This document shows positions 10,115-19,560 of a stretch of DNA of 64,000 nucleotides, one piece after another (position 1 is the stretch's first letter; each line of letters opens with the position of its first letter). The position numbers were made by a program, and so were the translations under genes. The notes under the pieces are model-generated. The model was not told the DNA's origin. It searched no databases and saw only the letters and a list, made by a program, of their open reading frames with translations. The stretch is from Pegoplata infirma. Lineage: Eukaryota; Arthropoda; Insecta; Diptera; Anthomyiidae. Location of the stretch: positions 106,480,778-106,544,777 of the forward strand of contig OY992536.1 in the NCBI GenBank assembly GCA_963921195.1, read 5' to 3'.

Positions 10115-13100
10115 TTAATAATTAAATTCATTTACAAGTTCTTTTCTGTAACCTAGCGCATCTATAATATATCTATATAGTTGGTGATAGTTTGAACTGG
10201 CATTGTTTAAAATGTTAATTAACTCATTTTCGGTTAAGGTATATTGTTTAAAATAGTAAAATCTTATTTGACGAAGGATTGGGCATATGGCAAGGAAATG
10301 CTGTATGTTTTCATTCTGACGAAGGTTGCACAGAGAGCATAGGAGTGGTCTTTGCTGTTGAAACCTGGTAGCATTTAGCTCGATTAAGTCACATCTGGCT
10401 TTGAATATATAGCTTACTGCGGTGGGATTATTTGTAATTCCAAAATATGATTGCGGTTCTCTGTAGTTTAGATTCGCGTAGAAACGGTTTGTAGAAGATG
10501 CCTTCTCCAAGCAATTAAGCTTTTCTCTTGATTTTAAGCCAGTTAAAATATTTATACAAAAACTATACCAGTTTTCTTTTGTTGCGCATTCCGCAATTGT
10601 CGACGTGTTTAAAGTTCTAGCCAGAGAATCAATATTTTCATACCAATATACTTTTTTTTCAATAATAAGTTTTGTAAGCTTGTTTGGCAATCTATTTTCA
10701 TTATATTCATACAACGTTTTAGTGATGTATCTGAGATGTAAATCTAATGTATATATGTAATTATTTTCCATTCCAGTTTCAAGCATTAGAATATATGTAG
10801 GTGTAAATGGTGGTAGTTTCAAAATCTTTTTTAGAAAATAGCGCTGAAGTTTATCCACTTCATCAAATAAAGCATATCCCCATATTTGAGCTGCGTACGC
10901 TTGTATTGCACGACATACTGATTTAAACAGATTCCATTTTGCATTTAAACTAATCTCTTTTTTTACCAAAAAATCTTTCCAGGTAGCGTTTATGCTATTT
11001 TTAGAAGACACATTTCTGTTTTCGACATGTTTCTTAAATGACATTGTTGGTGAGAGCGTGACTCCCAAATATGTGTACTGATTCGTTACTCTAATAAGTT
11101 CTCCATTAAATAACCATTTTTCCCGTGATGCAATTCTTCCTCCTTTTCGAAAAATCATAATTTCAGATTTAATCATGTTTACCTCCAGATTCCACATATT
11201 ACAGTATTCTTCAAGCTTATTTATCATGTTTTGTAAGACTTCGATATCATCTGCTAGTATAACTATATCATCAGCATACATTAATAGACGTACTTGAGTT
11301 GGACCTACGTTTACCCCTCCTCCTAAATAGTCATGCAAGTCGTTTAAATATATAGAAAAAAGTGTTGGAGATAGTAGACAGCCTTGTTTTACGCCAGATC
11401 CAGTTTCAAATGTTTCTGATAAATCTTCCCCATTCCAAACCTTAAACATTGTATGACTGTATATTGATTCGATCATTTTACTCATTTTTGTTGATACCCC
11501 GATGTTTTGAAGTTTGAAGACTAGGGATTTTCTTGAAATTTTATCAAAGGCCGCTTTGAAATCTACGAAGAAAGCGTATAATCTTTTATTTTGTGCTTTC
11601 TTTAGATGAAAAATTGCTGCTAAACTATACAAGTTATCGACAGTTGAGTATCCTTCCCTAAATCCCGCCTGGAATTCAGTAAGTTTATTATGCTTTGTTA
11701 ACCACGAATTGATTCTATTATTTAGAATACCCATAAAAATTTTAGCTATTGTGTTAATAAACGATATTCCACGATAGTTATTTACAGATTGCCTGTCTCC
11801 TTTTTTGTAAATTGGGAAAATTATACTTGTAGTAAATTTTTCATCTAATTTTGCCGTCTCATATATAACGTTGTATGAGTTTGCGAGTTCTTCTATAAAG
11901 ATATCCGTTGCGTTTTTAAAAAATTCATAACTGACACGGTCCTCGCCTGGTGCCTTGTTAGGCTTTGCTTTTGCTAACACTTTTTTGATTTCAGTAGGAG
12001 TTATAAGACAGTCTAGATCATAGTCGGTAAAAAACATTGGAGCATACATTACATTTGTTGAAATATTAGTAGGATTAAGTAGCTCAGAGAAGTATTGCAT
12101 AAATTCAAAAGCGGGTATACCAGGATTTGGTTGTATTTCCGTGCCTCTTATTTCTTTGACGAGCTTCCACCAATCTTTATTACTTTTAACTACGTTTATT
12201 TGGTTTTCTATATTCTTATAATACTCAGATTTATTATGAAGACATATTTCCTTGTATTTTTTATTTGCAGCAACGTATTTATCTTTATTAATTTTTGTAG
12301 GATTTTGACGGAATAAGTTTAGCGCCTTAAAAGATTTCTCCCTTGAATTGAAACATTGGAAATTGAACCACTTATTTTCTCTCTTGATTTGAGTTTCGTT
12401 TCCGTATTTGTTTGGATTTGAAAGGTGTATTATTTCTACAAAATCTTTTAATTCCATTATATGTTTATCTTGCTTGTATAAAATAAGTTTTTGATTAAGG
12501 TTTTCTGTGTAACTTTGCTTTTTCCTTTCATCCCATTTAAGTTTAGGCAATAAGTTCAGTGGTTTATAAAAATTACTCTCATTAACAATAAGATTTAAGA
12601 TTATTGGCATGTGATCAGAAAAATTTTTACTTTCTACTTTAAAGCTTTCAACACATTTCAACATATTATGATCTGCAGCACATATATCATTGACTGATTT
12701 GCCCACACCACTTACAAAAGTGAGGTTACCATTTTTATCCCCGTTTGTACACCCATTTAAAACATGAAAACCATTATCTCCACAGAATTCAAGAAAAAGT
12801 TTGCCCTTTTTATTTGCAATTGGATCTCTAGAATTTCTTGTCTCAAAGCCGAACTTAAAATTTGCTTTTATAAATTCTTCTAAAGGTTGTTGTAAGTTTC
12901 CTATGCGTATATTAAGATCACCAATCAAGATCACGTTTTCAACGTTTTCATTTATTAAAAATGTTTTGACATTTTGAAAATCTTCATTCCAATTTGCTTC
13001 TCTAAGATACAATGGAATTATATTTATCGATTTGTTGCTGGTTTTTAATGTAAGAAGGTCGACTTCTTCTGTTCTTTTGAAGCTTATCAGAATATTTTTT

Positions 13101-13336
13101 TTCCTTAGGTCCTGTTTAGCACCATAAAAGCACCCTCCAATCCCTCTTCCATATTTACTATTTTTTACAGCTGCCTTCCAATAGATATCATATCCACTAA
13201 AAAACTTTTTAAATCTGTCTACCTTTTCTTCAAGAATATGAGTTTCTATTAAAATAAATATATCAAAAGTTTTTATATACTGAAAGAAATCATTAAATAG
13301 GACTTTATTTTCTATGCCATTTACATTGTAAGACAA
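10115..13336 (-). CDS. LINE ORF2: AP-endonuclease + reverse transcriptase
   Basis: Carries out target nicking and target-primed cDNA synthesis for the element. Numbering from the TTG at 13336 (written as residue 1), the endonuclease occupies about 1-245: YNVNG at 3-7, E31 in IETH, GDLN with D140 and N142, and SDH at 240-242. Reverse transcriptase follows at about 450-770: APGEDRVSYEFF, FPIYKKGDRQSVNNYRGI, FVDFKAAFD, GVKQGCLLSP, YADD at 687-690 and YTYLGV. A CSLC...HFLAIC zinc knuckle lies near the C-terminus; there is no RNase H. Oddity: the frame stays open upstream to 13471 but contains no ATG before the endonuclease, so 13336 is not a real start. Expression probably depends on ORF1 (see the site at 13429-13435). 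All catalytic motifs are intact. Confidence 0.92.
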   Translation of the reverse strand: MSYNVNGIENKVLFNDFFQYIKTFDIFILIETHILEEKVDRFKKFFSGYDIYWKAAVKNSKYGRGIGGCFYGAKQDLRKKNILISFKRTEEVDLLTLKTSNKSINIIPLYLREANWNEDFQNVKTFLINENVENVILIGDLNIRIGNLQQPLEEFIKANFKFGFETRNSRDPIANKKGKLFLEFCGDNGFHVLNGCTNGDKNGNLTFVSGVGKSVNDICAADHNMLKCVESFKVESKNFSDHMPIILNLIVNESNFYKPLNLLPKLKWDERKKQSYTENLNQKLILYKQDKHIMELKDFVEIIHLSNPNKYGNETQIKRENKWFNFQCFNSREKSFKALNLFRQNPTKINKDKYVAANKKYKEICLHNKSEYYKNIENQINVVKSNKDWWKLVKEIRGTEIQPNPGIPAFEFMQYFSELLNPTNISTNVMYAPMFFTDYDLDCLITPTEIKKVLAKAKPNKAPGEDRVSYEFFKNATDIFIEELANSYNVIYETAKLDEKFTTSIIFPIYKKGDRQSVNNYRGISFINTIAKIFMGILNNRINSWLTKHNKLTEFQAGFREGYSTVDNLYSLAAIFHLKKAQNKRLYAFFVDFKAAFDKISRKSLVFKLQNIGVSTKMSKMIESIYSHTMFKVWNGEDLSETFETGSGVKQGCLLSPTLFSIYLNDLHDYLGGGVNVGPTQVRLLMYADDIVILADDIEVLQNMINKLEEYCNMWNLEVNMIKSEIMIFRKGGRIASREKWLFNGELIRVTNQYTYLGVTLSPTMSFKKHVENRNVSSKNSINATWKDFLVKKEISLNAKWNLFKSVCRAIQAYAAQIWGYALFDEVDKLQRYFLKKILKLPPFTPTYILMLETGMENNYIYTLDLHLRYITKTLYEYNENRLPNKLTKLIIEKKVYWYENIDSLARTLNTSTIAECATKENWYSFCINILTGLKSREKLNCLEKASSTNRFYANLNYREPQSYFGITNNPTAVSYIFKARCDLIELNATRFQQQRPLLCSLCNLRQNENIQHFLAICPILRQIRFYYFKQYTLTENELINILNNASSNYHQLYRYIIDALGYRKELVNEFNY

Positions 13337-13422
13337 AATTGTTATTGACTTTAAAATATTATCGGTTAGATTATTATCTATGCGCTTAGATTTTACAATT
13401 TTTAAATTTTTGTTAGATTTGT

Positions 13423-14250
13423 TTAATAGTTTTTTGAACTTAAGTTTGTTAAAATATAAAAGTAATCTAAATTAATAGTGTTTATATCTTGCCCGTATAT
13501 GTTTTGAAGAAGGATTTTCCCATCTTGTGTACCACTTACTAAATTTTTTTGTTTATTCCACCAGAACCAATTACCGGAAATTTTCATTTTTGCATTTCGT
13601 ACCATAACACGTTGGTTGCTGCTTAGGTCCTTAAGTTTCTTTTTGATTTCTAGCATAACTCGTTTATCTTGTTGTTTTTCACTTGTTAGATCACGCTCAA
13701 TAATTATATTAGTACCCGCCAAATTTTTGGTGTTTTTAAAAACTTCTTGTACCACTTCTCCAGAACTAAACTCAGCCATAACTCCAATTTTTCCATCCTT
13801 CTCATACAGTCTTCTAGTTGACAAAATACATATATCTGTCGATATTTTTAAATTTTCTTTGCAGCATTCTAAAACAGCCTCTTCTAGTGAACCTTTGCTT
13901 TCAATTCCTTTAAATATAATATTATTTCGCTTGATATGCTCTTGCAAATACATTATTTGTTGATGATCTTTTGCACGTTCCTCCCGCAGTTGACTAATTT
14001 CTTGTTTTAGAGACTCATTTTCGTGATTTAATCTATCAAATTTTGAAGAAAGTTCATTTACATTTGTTTTAATTTCCTCCAGATCTTGTTTTGTTGGAAT
14101 ATTCATCAATTTTTCGTCCATTAGAGACCCCATTAAGCTCATTAGTTCCTTAACAGCCAATGTACCAACAGCATTACCATCATCATTTTTATTTGGAGAA
14201 GTTTCTCCTAGCTTACGTTTAGCCGATTGAGAAATTGGTGTTTGGGACAT
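13423..14250 (-). CDS. LINE ORF1: coiled-coil, RRM-like RNA-binding protein
   Basis: 275 residues, starting at ATG 14248-14250. The N-terminal ~50 residues are polar and basic/serine-rich. Residues ~52-108 form a heptad-rich coiled coil (LEEIKTNVNELSSKFDRL, then LKQEISQLREE). Residues ~108-190 begin with RNNIIFKGI, the hallmark opening of the L1-ORF1-type RRM fold, and end at NIIIERDL. Residues ~190-245 are a basic C-terminal domain with MVRNAKMKISGNWFW. Proteins of this architecture trimerise and coat the element RNA. It precedes ORF2 and overlaps the ORF2 open frame by 48 bp (13423-13470). The stop TAA is at 13423-13425. L1-type ORF1 proteins also occur in Tx1 and Kiri-like clades, so clade assignment is open. 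Confidence 0.88.
   Translation of the reverse strand: MSQTPISQSAKRKLGETSPNKNDDGNAVGTLAVKELMSLMGSLMDEKLMNIPTKQDLEEIKTNVNELSSKFDRLNHENESLKQEISQLREERAKDHQQIMYLQEHIKRNNIIFKGIESKGSLEEAVLECCKENLKISTDICILSTRRLYEKDGKIGVMAEFSSGEVVQEVFKNTKNLAGTNIIIERDLTSEKQQDKRVMLEIKKKLKDLSSNQRVMVRNAKMKISGNWFWWNKQKNLVSGTQDGKILLQNIYGQDINTINLDYFYILTNLSSKNY
13429..13435 (-). promoter_or_regulatory. Candidate -1 ribosomal frameshift heptamer A_AAA_AAC
   Basis: In ORF1 frame the last codons are TCA AAA AAC TAT TAA. The A AAA AAC heptamer is in the exact X_XXY_YYZ phase used for -1 slippage. Slipping there continues as CTA TTA AAC AAA..., which is the ORF2 frame that runs open into the endonuclease. ORF2 lacks an upstream ATG. 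I see no strong downstream pseudoknot; only a weak TCTA...TAGA hairpin about 55 nt downstream. Reinitiation at a non-AUG codon is the alternative. Confidence 0.55.
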
Positions 14251-15219
14251 TTTTCAGCAAAAGGCAAAAGTAAAAGTTTAAATATTTTACAGATCTGACT
14301 TTATTTTCTTATTAAAAAATACGTTGCCTACTTTAAGGCTCTTTGAAAAATTTTGTTTATTTATAAAAAGCTTTTATGTTATTTAAATAATTATGTTTAT
14401 GTTTAGCATATTTTAATCCTTTTAACAGGGGTTTAATGAAAGTCCGGCAAGTTGAACATGTAAAAAGAAAAGAGCACAAGTCTCCACACACAGCTGATTA
14501 TAATTTTTTCTTAAAGTTTCTTTTATGTGATTTTGTTTTTTTTTTTTATAAAATTATTTTCACTTTTACACAATTTATTACTTTACGACTTTGTAATTTT
14601 TCTACTTATATTGCTTTGGGATATGTTTAAATACAAGTTTGTCTATCTTTTATCAGTTTAAACCGAGTTTTTACACTGAAATTAATTTTTAAACACGCAG
14701 CCACACAAAACACGTCTGCTTCTGTTAACTTCAACTTCTCGTCATCTTTTAACAGACTAAACATCCAAACCCAAAAAAGAAAGGTAACAATAAATGTTTC
14801 ACATTGACATACCTCATATTATTTGTTCGTTTAATATTTTTGTATGCTTCAGCTGCAAAAACTAAATGCGCAAATTTCGAAAACGCGATTTTATAAAAAT
14901 GACAATGGATTCGCGTTTAATGAATTCACGTTAAAGAGGGCAAAAGACTTAGAAAATGTTTTTTAAACAATGAAAATTACAAAATAAAAATATTAGGGAA
15001 ATAATTATATGCAAATAATATATGCAAATTTTGCTAAAATTTTTGATTTTTTGCAAAGATTTTCGGATAAACTCAATGAATTTGAAATAATATGCATTTT
15101 GAATTTGTTTATATAAAAAAATGCAATATAAAGTCATTCGATGGTGTTTATCGGCATGGACCGCAAAAAAGGTCTTATCTCGAAACGGGGATTTTATAAA
15201 TTTTTTATGATGACAGATT

Positions 15220-15845
15220 CGTGTTAAGGAGGTCAAAGTACTTTAGCAAATGTATTCTAGGAGTCTGTGCAAAAAAAAGTTGATTTTTGTAGAGTAGTGT
15301 AATTGATAAATATTCATGTTATATTGTATCTATGTGTACTTAGTACCCGTCTGTACCATAAACTTTACTTTTTTCACCGTTTTATTATTTGTATTTTCAA
15401 AAATATTCAAAAATAAAAATTAAATATTCATCAGATTTGATAAAAATTTCCTACTTGGCAACACATTTTTATTCATATCTCTGGTCTTAATACGTTCACC
15501 AACCCAAAATTTTTACAGCTTGTAGCTAAGATAACAGCCGTTAACATATATTTTTTTCATATTTTTAAAAATGTCGCTTTTTCAAATATATTTTCGCGAA
15601 TCGCGAATTTTGCAGAAATAAAAAAAATTTCCAAAATAAAAATTTTTGCAAAATGTTATTTGAAAGGTCATGGTTTTCTTGACTTTTGACACGTCATATT
15701 TCTGGAACCACGGAAGTTAATGGTCTCAAATTTTGCCTGAGTATAAGTCTTATAAGTCCCAACATATACACAAAGTTTCATCAAATTCGGAGACATTGAG
15801 GGAAATCAGGGGTTCATGTTGAAAAATTTTAACTCTATTGTAAAA
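15220..15845 (-). repeat. Right arm of the long inverted repeat
   Basis: Inverted counterpart of 9180-9890; see the paired landmarks there. Just inside it, 14880-14950 and 15180-15245 share a direct repeat (GATTTTATAAA...TTCGCGT/TTCGTGTTAA...GTCAAAG type), so the centre of the old element contained a short tandem duplication of about 290 bp. Confidence 0.65.
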
Positions 15846-15849
15846 GAAT

Positions 15850-16279
15850 CGAAGAGTGTGAACTCCGTGTAAATATTACATAATTTTCTCATTCTTTTCA
15901 TTTCTCATATACTTGTAGATCTAAAGCAGTGATGGGCATTTTTGTAATTCCTATTCCCGCGGGAATTGGTTAAAAAATGCTGCTTGTACGCAGACGACAC
16001 ACGTACACTATATAATTCTGTTGCTTGAGCAAATTTGTTTACTTTTCGCTTGCTACTACCCATACAAGCATAAATGTTATAGTATGTGTGTGCGCACCAC
16101 TGATCTTAAGTAAAGTATGCAACTGACTTGTATTGTGTCAGGTGTTTTCATTCCTTTTCACCTTTTTAATCGATAAATCAATCTACAATAATAACCATTC
16201 AGTAGAACAATAGAGCCAAGACAAAACAAATCTCTCATAGGACTCATTGTCAGCTGGTTCATTGATCCTTAGTTCAAAT
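15850..16279. other. Non-coding, nothing recognised
   Basis: Mixed-composition sequence with no domain-bearing frame. A GCGGGAATTGG block near 15958 is the only G+C-rich spot. It directly precedes the hAT-like element at 16280. Confidence 0.4.
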
Positions 16280-16793
16280 TAGTGCCTGCGGTCAGTACCG
16301 TAGTACCGGGAATACCGGTATTCCCGGTTCTCGGTATTCCCGGGAAATGGTACCGGTTTCCCGGTTCTTGAATTATTCCCGGTATTCCCGGTAATACCGG
16401 TATTTCCGGTTCCGGTTCTGACGGTATTACAGGTATTCCCGGGACTACCGGTATGTATATTTTGTAAAATTGTGTAGAATTAAAATTTTTTCTTCGTTTT
16501 TACAAAAAAAAAATATAAAACATGTTAGAAAAACCATTTCCATCTTTTGTATGAATTTAAGAACACAACTAAATATTTACAAACACAACTAAATATTTCT
16601 GAAATACTGATTAAATGGTGTAATTTAAATATTTTATGGAATTGAATTTTTTTGTTTTTTGAGAACCGGTACCAGCATCAGAACCGGGAATACCGGTATT
16701 CCCGGGAATATATCTAGAACCGGGAAACCGGTACCAGAACCGGGAATACCGGTATTCCCGGGAATACCGATAACCGGGAAATGGGGGGCACTA
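16280..16793. mobile_element. hAT-like MITE with ACCGGTATTCCCGG arrays, 8-bp TSD
   Basis: Ends TAGTGCC...GGCACTA are flanked by GTTCAAAT (16272-16279) and GTTCAAAA (16794-16801), an 8-bp duplication with one mismatch. The left third and right fifth are dense with GGGAATACCGGTATTCCCGG-like words, a near-perfect palindrome, in many copies. The centre (about 16455-16660) is plain A/T-rich DNA. There is no coding capacity. Termini beginning TAG and the 8-bp duplication match the elements at 5253 and 52525. Confidence 0.78.
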
Positions 16794-16844
16794 GTTCAAA
16801 AATAAAATTAATTGATAAGGGAATGAAAAGTTTGACTTATACAC

Positions 16845-17045
16845 TCACAAAAAAACTGTAATGTTAGCAAAAACAGCTTGTAAACCTACAAGAAAATTTG
16901 CTGATTTTGAATCCACAATTTTTTTGGTAAAGTTAGCAAAAATGTTTTGCCAAAAATTAGTTAACTGATTTTTTTTTATTTCAACTTACAATTGTTAGTT
17001 CATACATACATATTTGAGGACTCCATTGGGTTCGGACCTCTCATA
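16845..17045 (+). repeat. CACTCACAAAA-type repeat end
   Basis: Inverted copy of 7495-7682, starting at TA-CACTCACAAAAAAACTG and ending in a GGGTTCGGACC block. Confidence 0.5.
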
Positions 17046-17734
17046 GTCTCCAATTTAAAAATTCCGTATTACTTTCTGTTAAAGGCATAGTAAGTCCTCA
17101 AAATTTCTTGTGTAAGTAAGCAATTTCTAAATGTAACACATAAAATTTAACGAAATAAAAAAAAATAAATTGGATTTCAAAATCAATGAAACCCTTTACT
17201 AACTACTTCTATACTTTCAAAACCCCTTTGAAAAGTTTAAAATAAATTATTTAATTGCATCCGATGAACTCATTTTAAACATATTTAAGTACACTGTAAA
17301 AAATATTGACAAAAAGTATAATGAAATATTTAATCAATTCTCGCGGTGTCATGAAATCAGGAATGCACGATAAAGTCCAAACCAAAAGTGCTAGACTGGT
17401 CATAGGCATAGGGGAATCTAATGGGACAAAAAAATATTATGCTTTGATTATTTTCTATCTCCTGAAATAATCGTCATAGAATTTTCTTCCAGCCTAAAAA
17501 AAAATCTGAAAAAAGTACCTTTTGGAAATTCAGATTTTAATGGGGAAGAAAGGGTAAATATTTGTAGAATGGTATTTCTGCTATCTCCTGATATAATGGT
17601 TCTAGAAACTTATAATGTAGACTTATTTAGCGAAAAAATGCTCTCAAGAGTACGTTTTAGAAAGTTTCTATGCAAAGAGGGTAAAAAAAGTGTACTCTGG
17701 TACTTTTTCGATTTTGTGAAATAAAATTTGATTT
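17046..17734. other. Non-coding, nothing recognised
   Basis: A/T-rich sequence with no frame bearing a known domain. Two similar phrases (CTATCTCCTGAAATAAT near 17456 and CTATCTCCTGATATAATG near 17580) suggest an old internal duplication of about 124 bp. Confidence 0.35.
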
Positions 17735-17878
17735 TTATACCCTCCACTTAGTGATAGAGGGTATATATAAGTTTGTCATTCCGTTTGTAACTCATCGAAA
17801 TATCGGTCTGGGACCCCATAAAGTATATATATTCATGATCCCCGATCGATTTTAAGACATTCCAGCGATGTCCGTCTG
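17735..17878 (+). repeat. Dispersed repeat, 5' part (ACCCTCCACTTAGTGATAG type)
   Basis: The characteristic order is TATACCCTCCACTTAGTG, GAGGGTATATATAAG, a TTTGTCATTCCG block, CTCATCGAAATATCGGTC, CCCCATAAAGTATATATA and then GATGTCCGTCTG. Other copies lie at 22826-22985 (+), 36625-36706 (-), 39641-39740 (-), 52840-53329 and 54288-54424. This copy is split by the insertion at 17879 and continues at 19369. No protein is encoded. It is a common mobile repeat type in muscoid flies, but I cannot name its superfamily. Confidence 0.65.
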
Positions 17879-19368
17879 CATGGACGTATACAGGGGGTGG
17901 GCACAGGAGGCACGTGCCCCCTTTCCGATTTAAAAAATTTTTTAATTTAAAAAAAGTTTAAAAAATTAAAAAAAAATAAAAAAAAGTAATTTCTATCGAA
18001 ATATTAGTAAAATATATTTAAAAATACATAATTTTGGTTTTATCTAATAAAAATTATGTATCAGGATAATAAGGCTCTCTTACTTAATTCTTACGTGAAG
18101 CAATAAAAAGATTTTTTTTAAAATCTTCAAACTTGAATGTTTCGAAAATGGAACACGCTAACTTACGAATACGATGCAGTAGATCCACAAAAAGGCGAGT
18201 CCATATATCGAAGGCGAAAATCGGAAAAATTGCTATACGCTTGAAAAGTTTGGTAAGATGATTTGGAAGATGGAAGTGAAACTCTATTTAGTTCATATAT
18301 TTTGATTTTGGCAAAATCAGACCAGTTGAAGAACTAAACCAACCACTGAAAAACACCATATTTTTACATGATTTTTTGTGTTTTTATTTAAACACTCAAA
18401 AAAATAAAACTGTAAAGTTAACAAATTTTTTTTTGTTAACTCGAGTTTACTGTCTTTTTAGCAAATTTTTAGTCAAAATCAGCGTTTTAACTACTTTTTT
18501 TAGTTAAGTTCAATTTACGAAAATACTTATTTTGAACAAATTTTGAATTATTTTTTTTTGTTGACTTTAAAACTGAGTTTACGAAAATTTTTTAAATTAT
18601 TTGCAGATTTCTAGTAACATATTTGTAAAGTGAAAAAATTTTAGAAATTTTTGTGTAGCCTTCTATGCAAATCTCATAAGTTCTACTTAAGCTGAACTTA
18701 ATGCTGAAAAAAAAAGAAAAAAATAAGTGAAGTGTTAGTGTATGAAATCAATATTTGACAAACTTAAATTTTTTTTACAAAAAGTTAAGCTGAACTTAAC
18801 TAATTTTTTTGTTAATACGTACATAAAAATGTTACGAAATTTTCAGCTGAATTTTTAGTTAAAGTTACGGTTTTTTTTGCTTCATTCATTCTACGAAAAG
18901 TTAACTAAATATTTTTAGTTAAATTAACTACAAATTTAGTAGGTTCAAAATCAGGTGTTTTTTTAGTTAAATTTAACTAAATTTTATGCTAACTTTACAG
19001 TTTTATTTTTTTGAGTGAAAAATGCAACATTTTTATGCTTCAAGAAGCTCAAAGTACTGCATTTGGACCCGGGGATTAGAAAATATATTTTTTTTCGGCC
19101 CGCTCCCTTTTGTGAAACGAAACGACCCAGGATTTGTGTTTTTTTTTGCATGTTGGAGGGTATAAAAGATTTGGCACAGCCGAACTTAACACTCTTACTT
19201 GTTTTTTATAAGAAAAATCACAATAACATCACAAATAAATAAAAATCTTGTTAATGTGGGGGGGGGGGGGGGGATGTAGTCCTAGTTAAAAATAAATAAA
19301 AATGGGCGATGACAAAAAAATTTTGGAAGTTGTGCCCCCCCTTTTTCAAATTCCTGGATACGTCGCTG
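17879..19368. mobile_element. hAT-like element (CATGGACGTATACAG...CGTCGCTG), 8-bp TSD
   Basis: An exact 8-bp duplication TCCGTCTG (17871-17878 and 19369-19376) encloses imperfect inverted ends CATGGACGTATACAGG and CAGCGACGTATCCAGG (the latter read on the minus strand), each followed by a GGGGGCAC run. A second copy with the same ends is at 27557-28678. No transposase frame remains. It contains a later insertion at 18393-19017. An 8-bp duplication and CAG-type termini fit hAT (Tip100-like ends by recollection). Confidence 0.78.
18393..19017. mobile_element. MITE with CACTCAAAAAAATAAAACTG inverted ends
   Basis: Inverted ends CACTCAAAAAAATAAAACTG and its complement close a 625-bp unit rich in GTTAAC, TTTTTAGTTAA and TTAGCAAATT phrases. 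The homologous position in another copy of the surrounding sequence (about 23140-23155) runs on without it, so it is an insertion. No coding capacity; Tc1/mariner-like by resemblance to TA-flanked relatives at 39080 and 45423. Confidence 0.65.
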
Positions 19369-19560
19369 TCCGTCTGTCTGTCTGTGGAAATGGTGCTCAC
19401 GGCCAAAATATTACACGGAGATGACTGAAACTTAACAAATTTATTGGAAATTCTCCCGAGAAGTTTGGTATTGCATTTGCGCGATATCGGTTCAGCAAGT
19501 ACCGATATCAAGTAAACAAGTACAAATACATTTTTGACAAAAAAATAAAAAAATAAAAAA
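19369..19560 (+). repeat. Dispersed repeat, 3' part
   Basis: Continues the unit begun at 17735: GTCTGTCTGTGGAAAT, then GACTGAAACTTAACA, TTCTCCCGAGAAGTTTGGTA and GATATCGGTTCAGC. The same blocks, inverted, are found at 53140-53310. Confidence 0.6.

Larger units (their letters stand above)
9943..14746 (-). mobile_element. Intact non-LTR retrotransposon (CR1/L2/Kiri-like), 13-bp TSD
   Basis: An exact 13-bp direct repeat, TTTTAACAGACTA, lies at 9930-9942 and 14747-14759, outside the tandem TTAG tail at one end and the 5' leader at the other. Between them are two long open frames in the order 5' leader (14251-14746), ORF1, ORF2 and 3' UTR with AATAAA. Length, uninterrupted frames and perfect duplication all indicate a full-length, recent insertion. 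The clade is inferred from the L1-like ORF1, an APE-type endonuclease, the absence of RNase H and the short tandem tail. It could equally be another CR1-related clade. It sits in the spacer between the inverted arms 9180-9890 and 15220-15845. Confidence 0.9.

Noticed and set aside
13616..13963. 115-residue plus-strand frame opposite LINE ORF1
   Set aside because: Shadow of ORF1 on the opposite strand.
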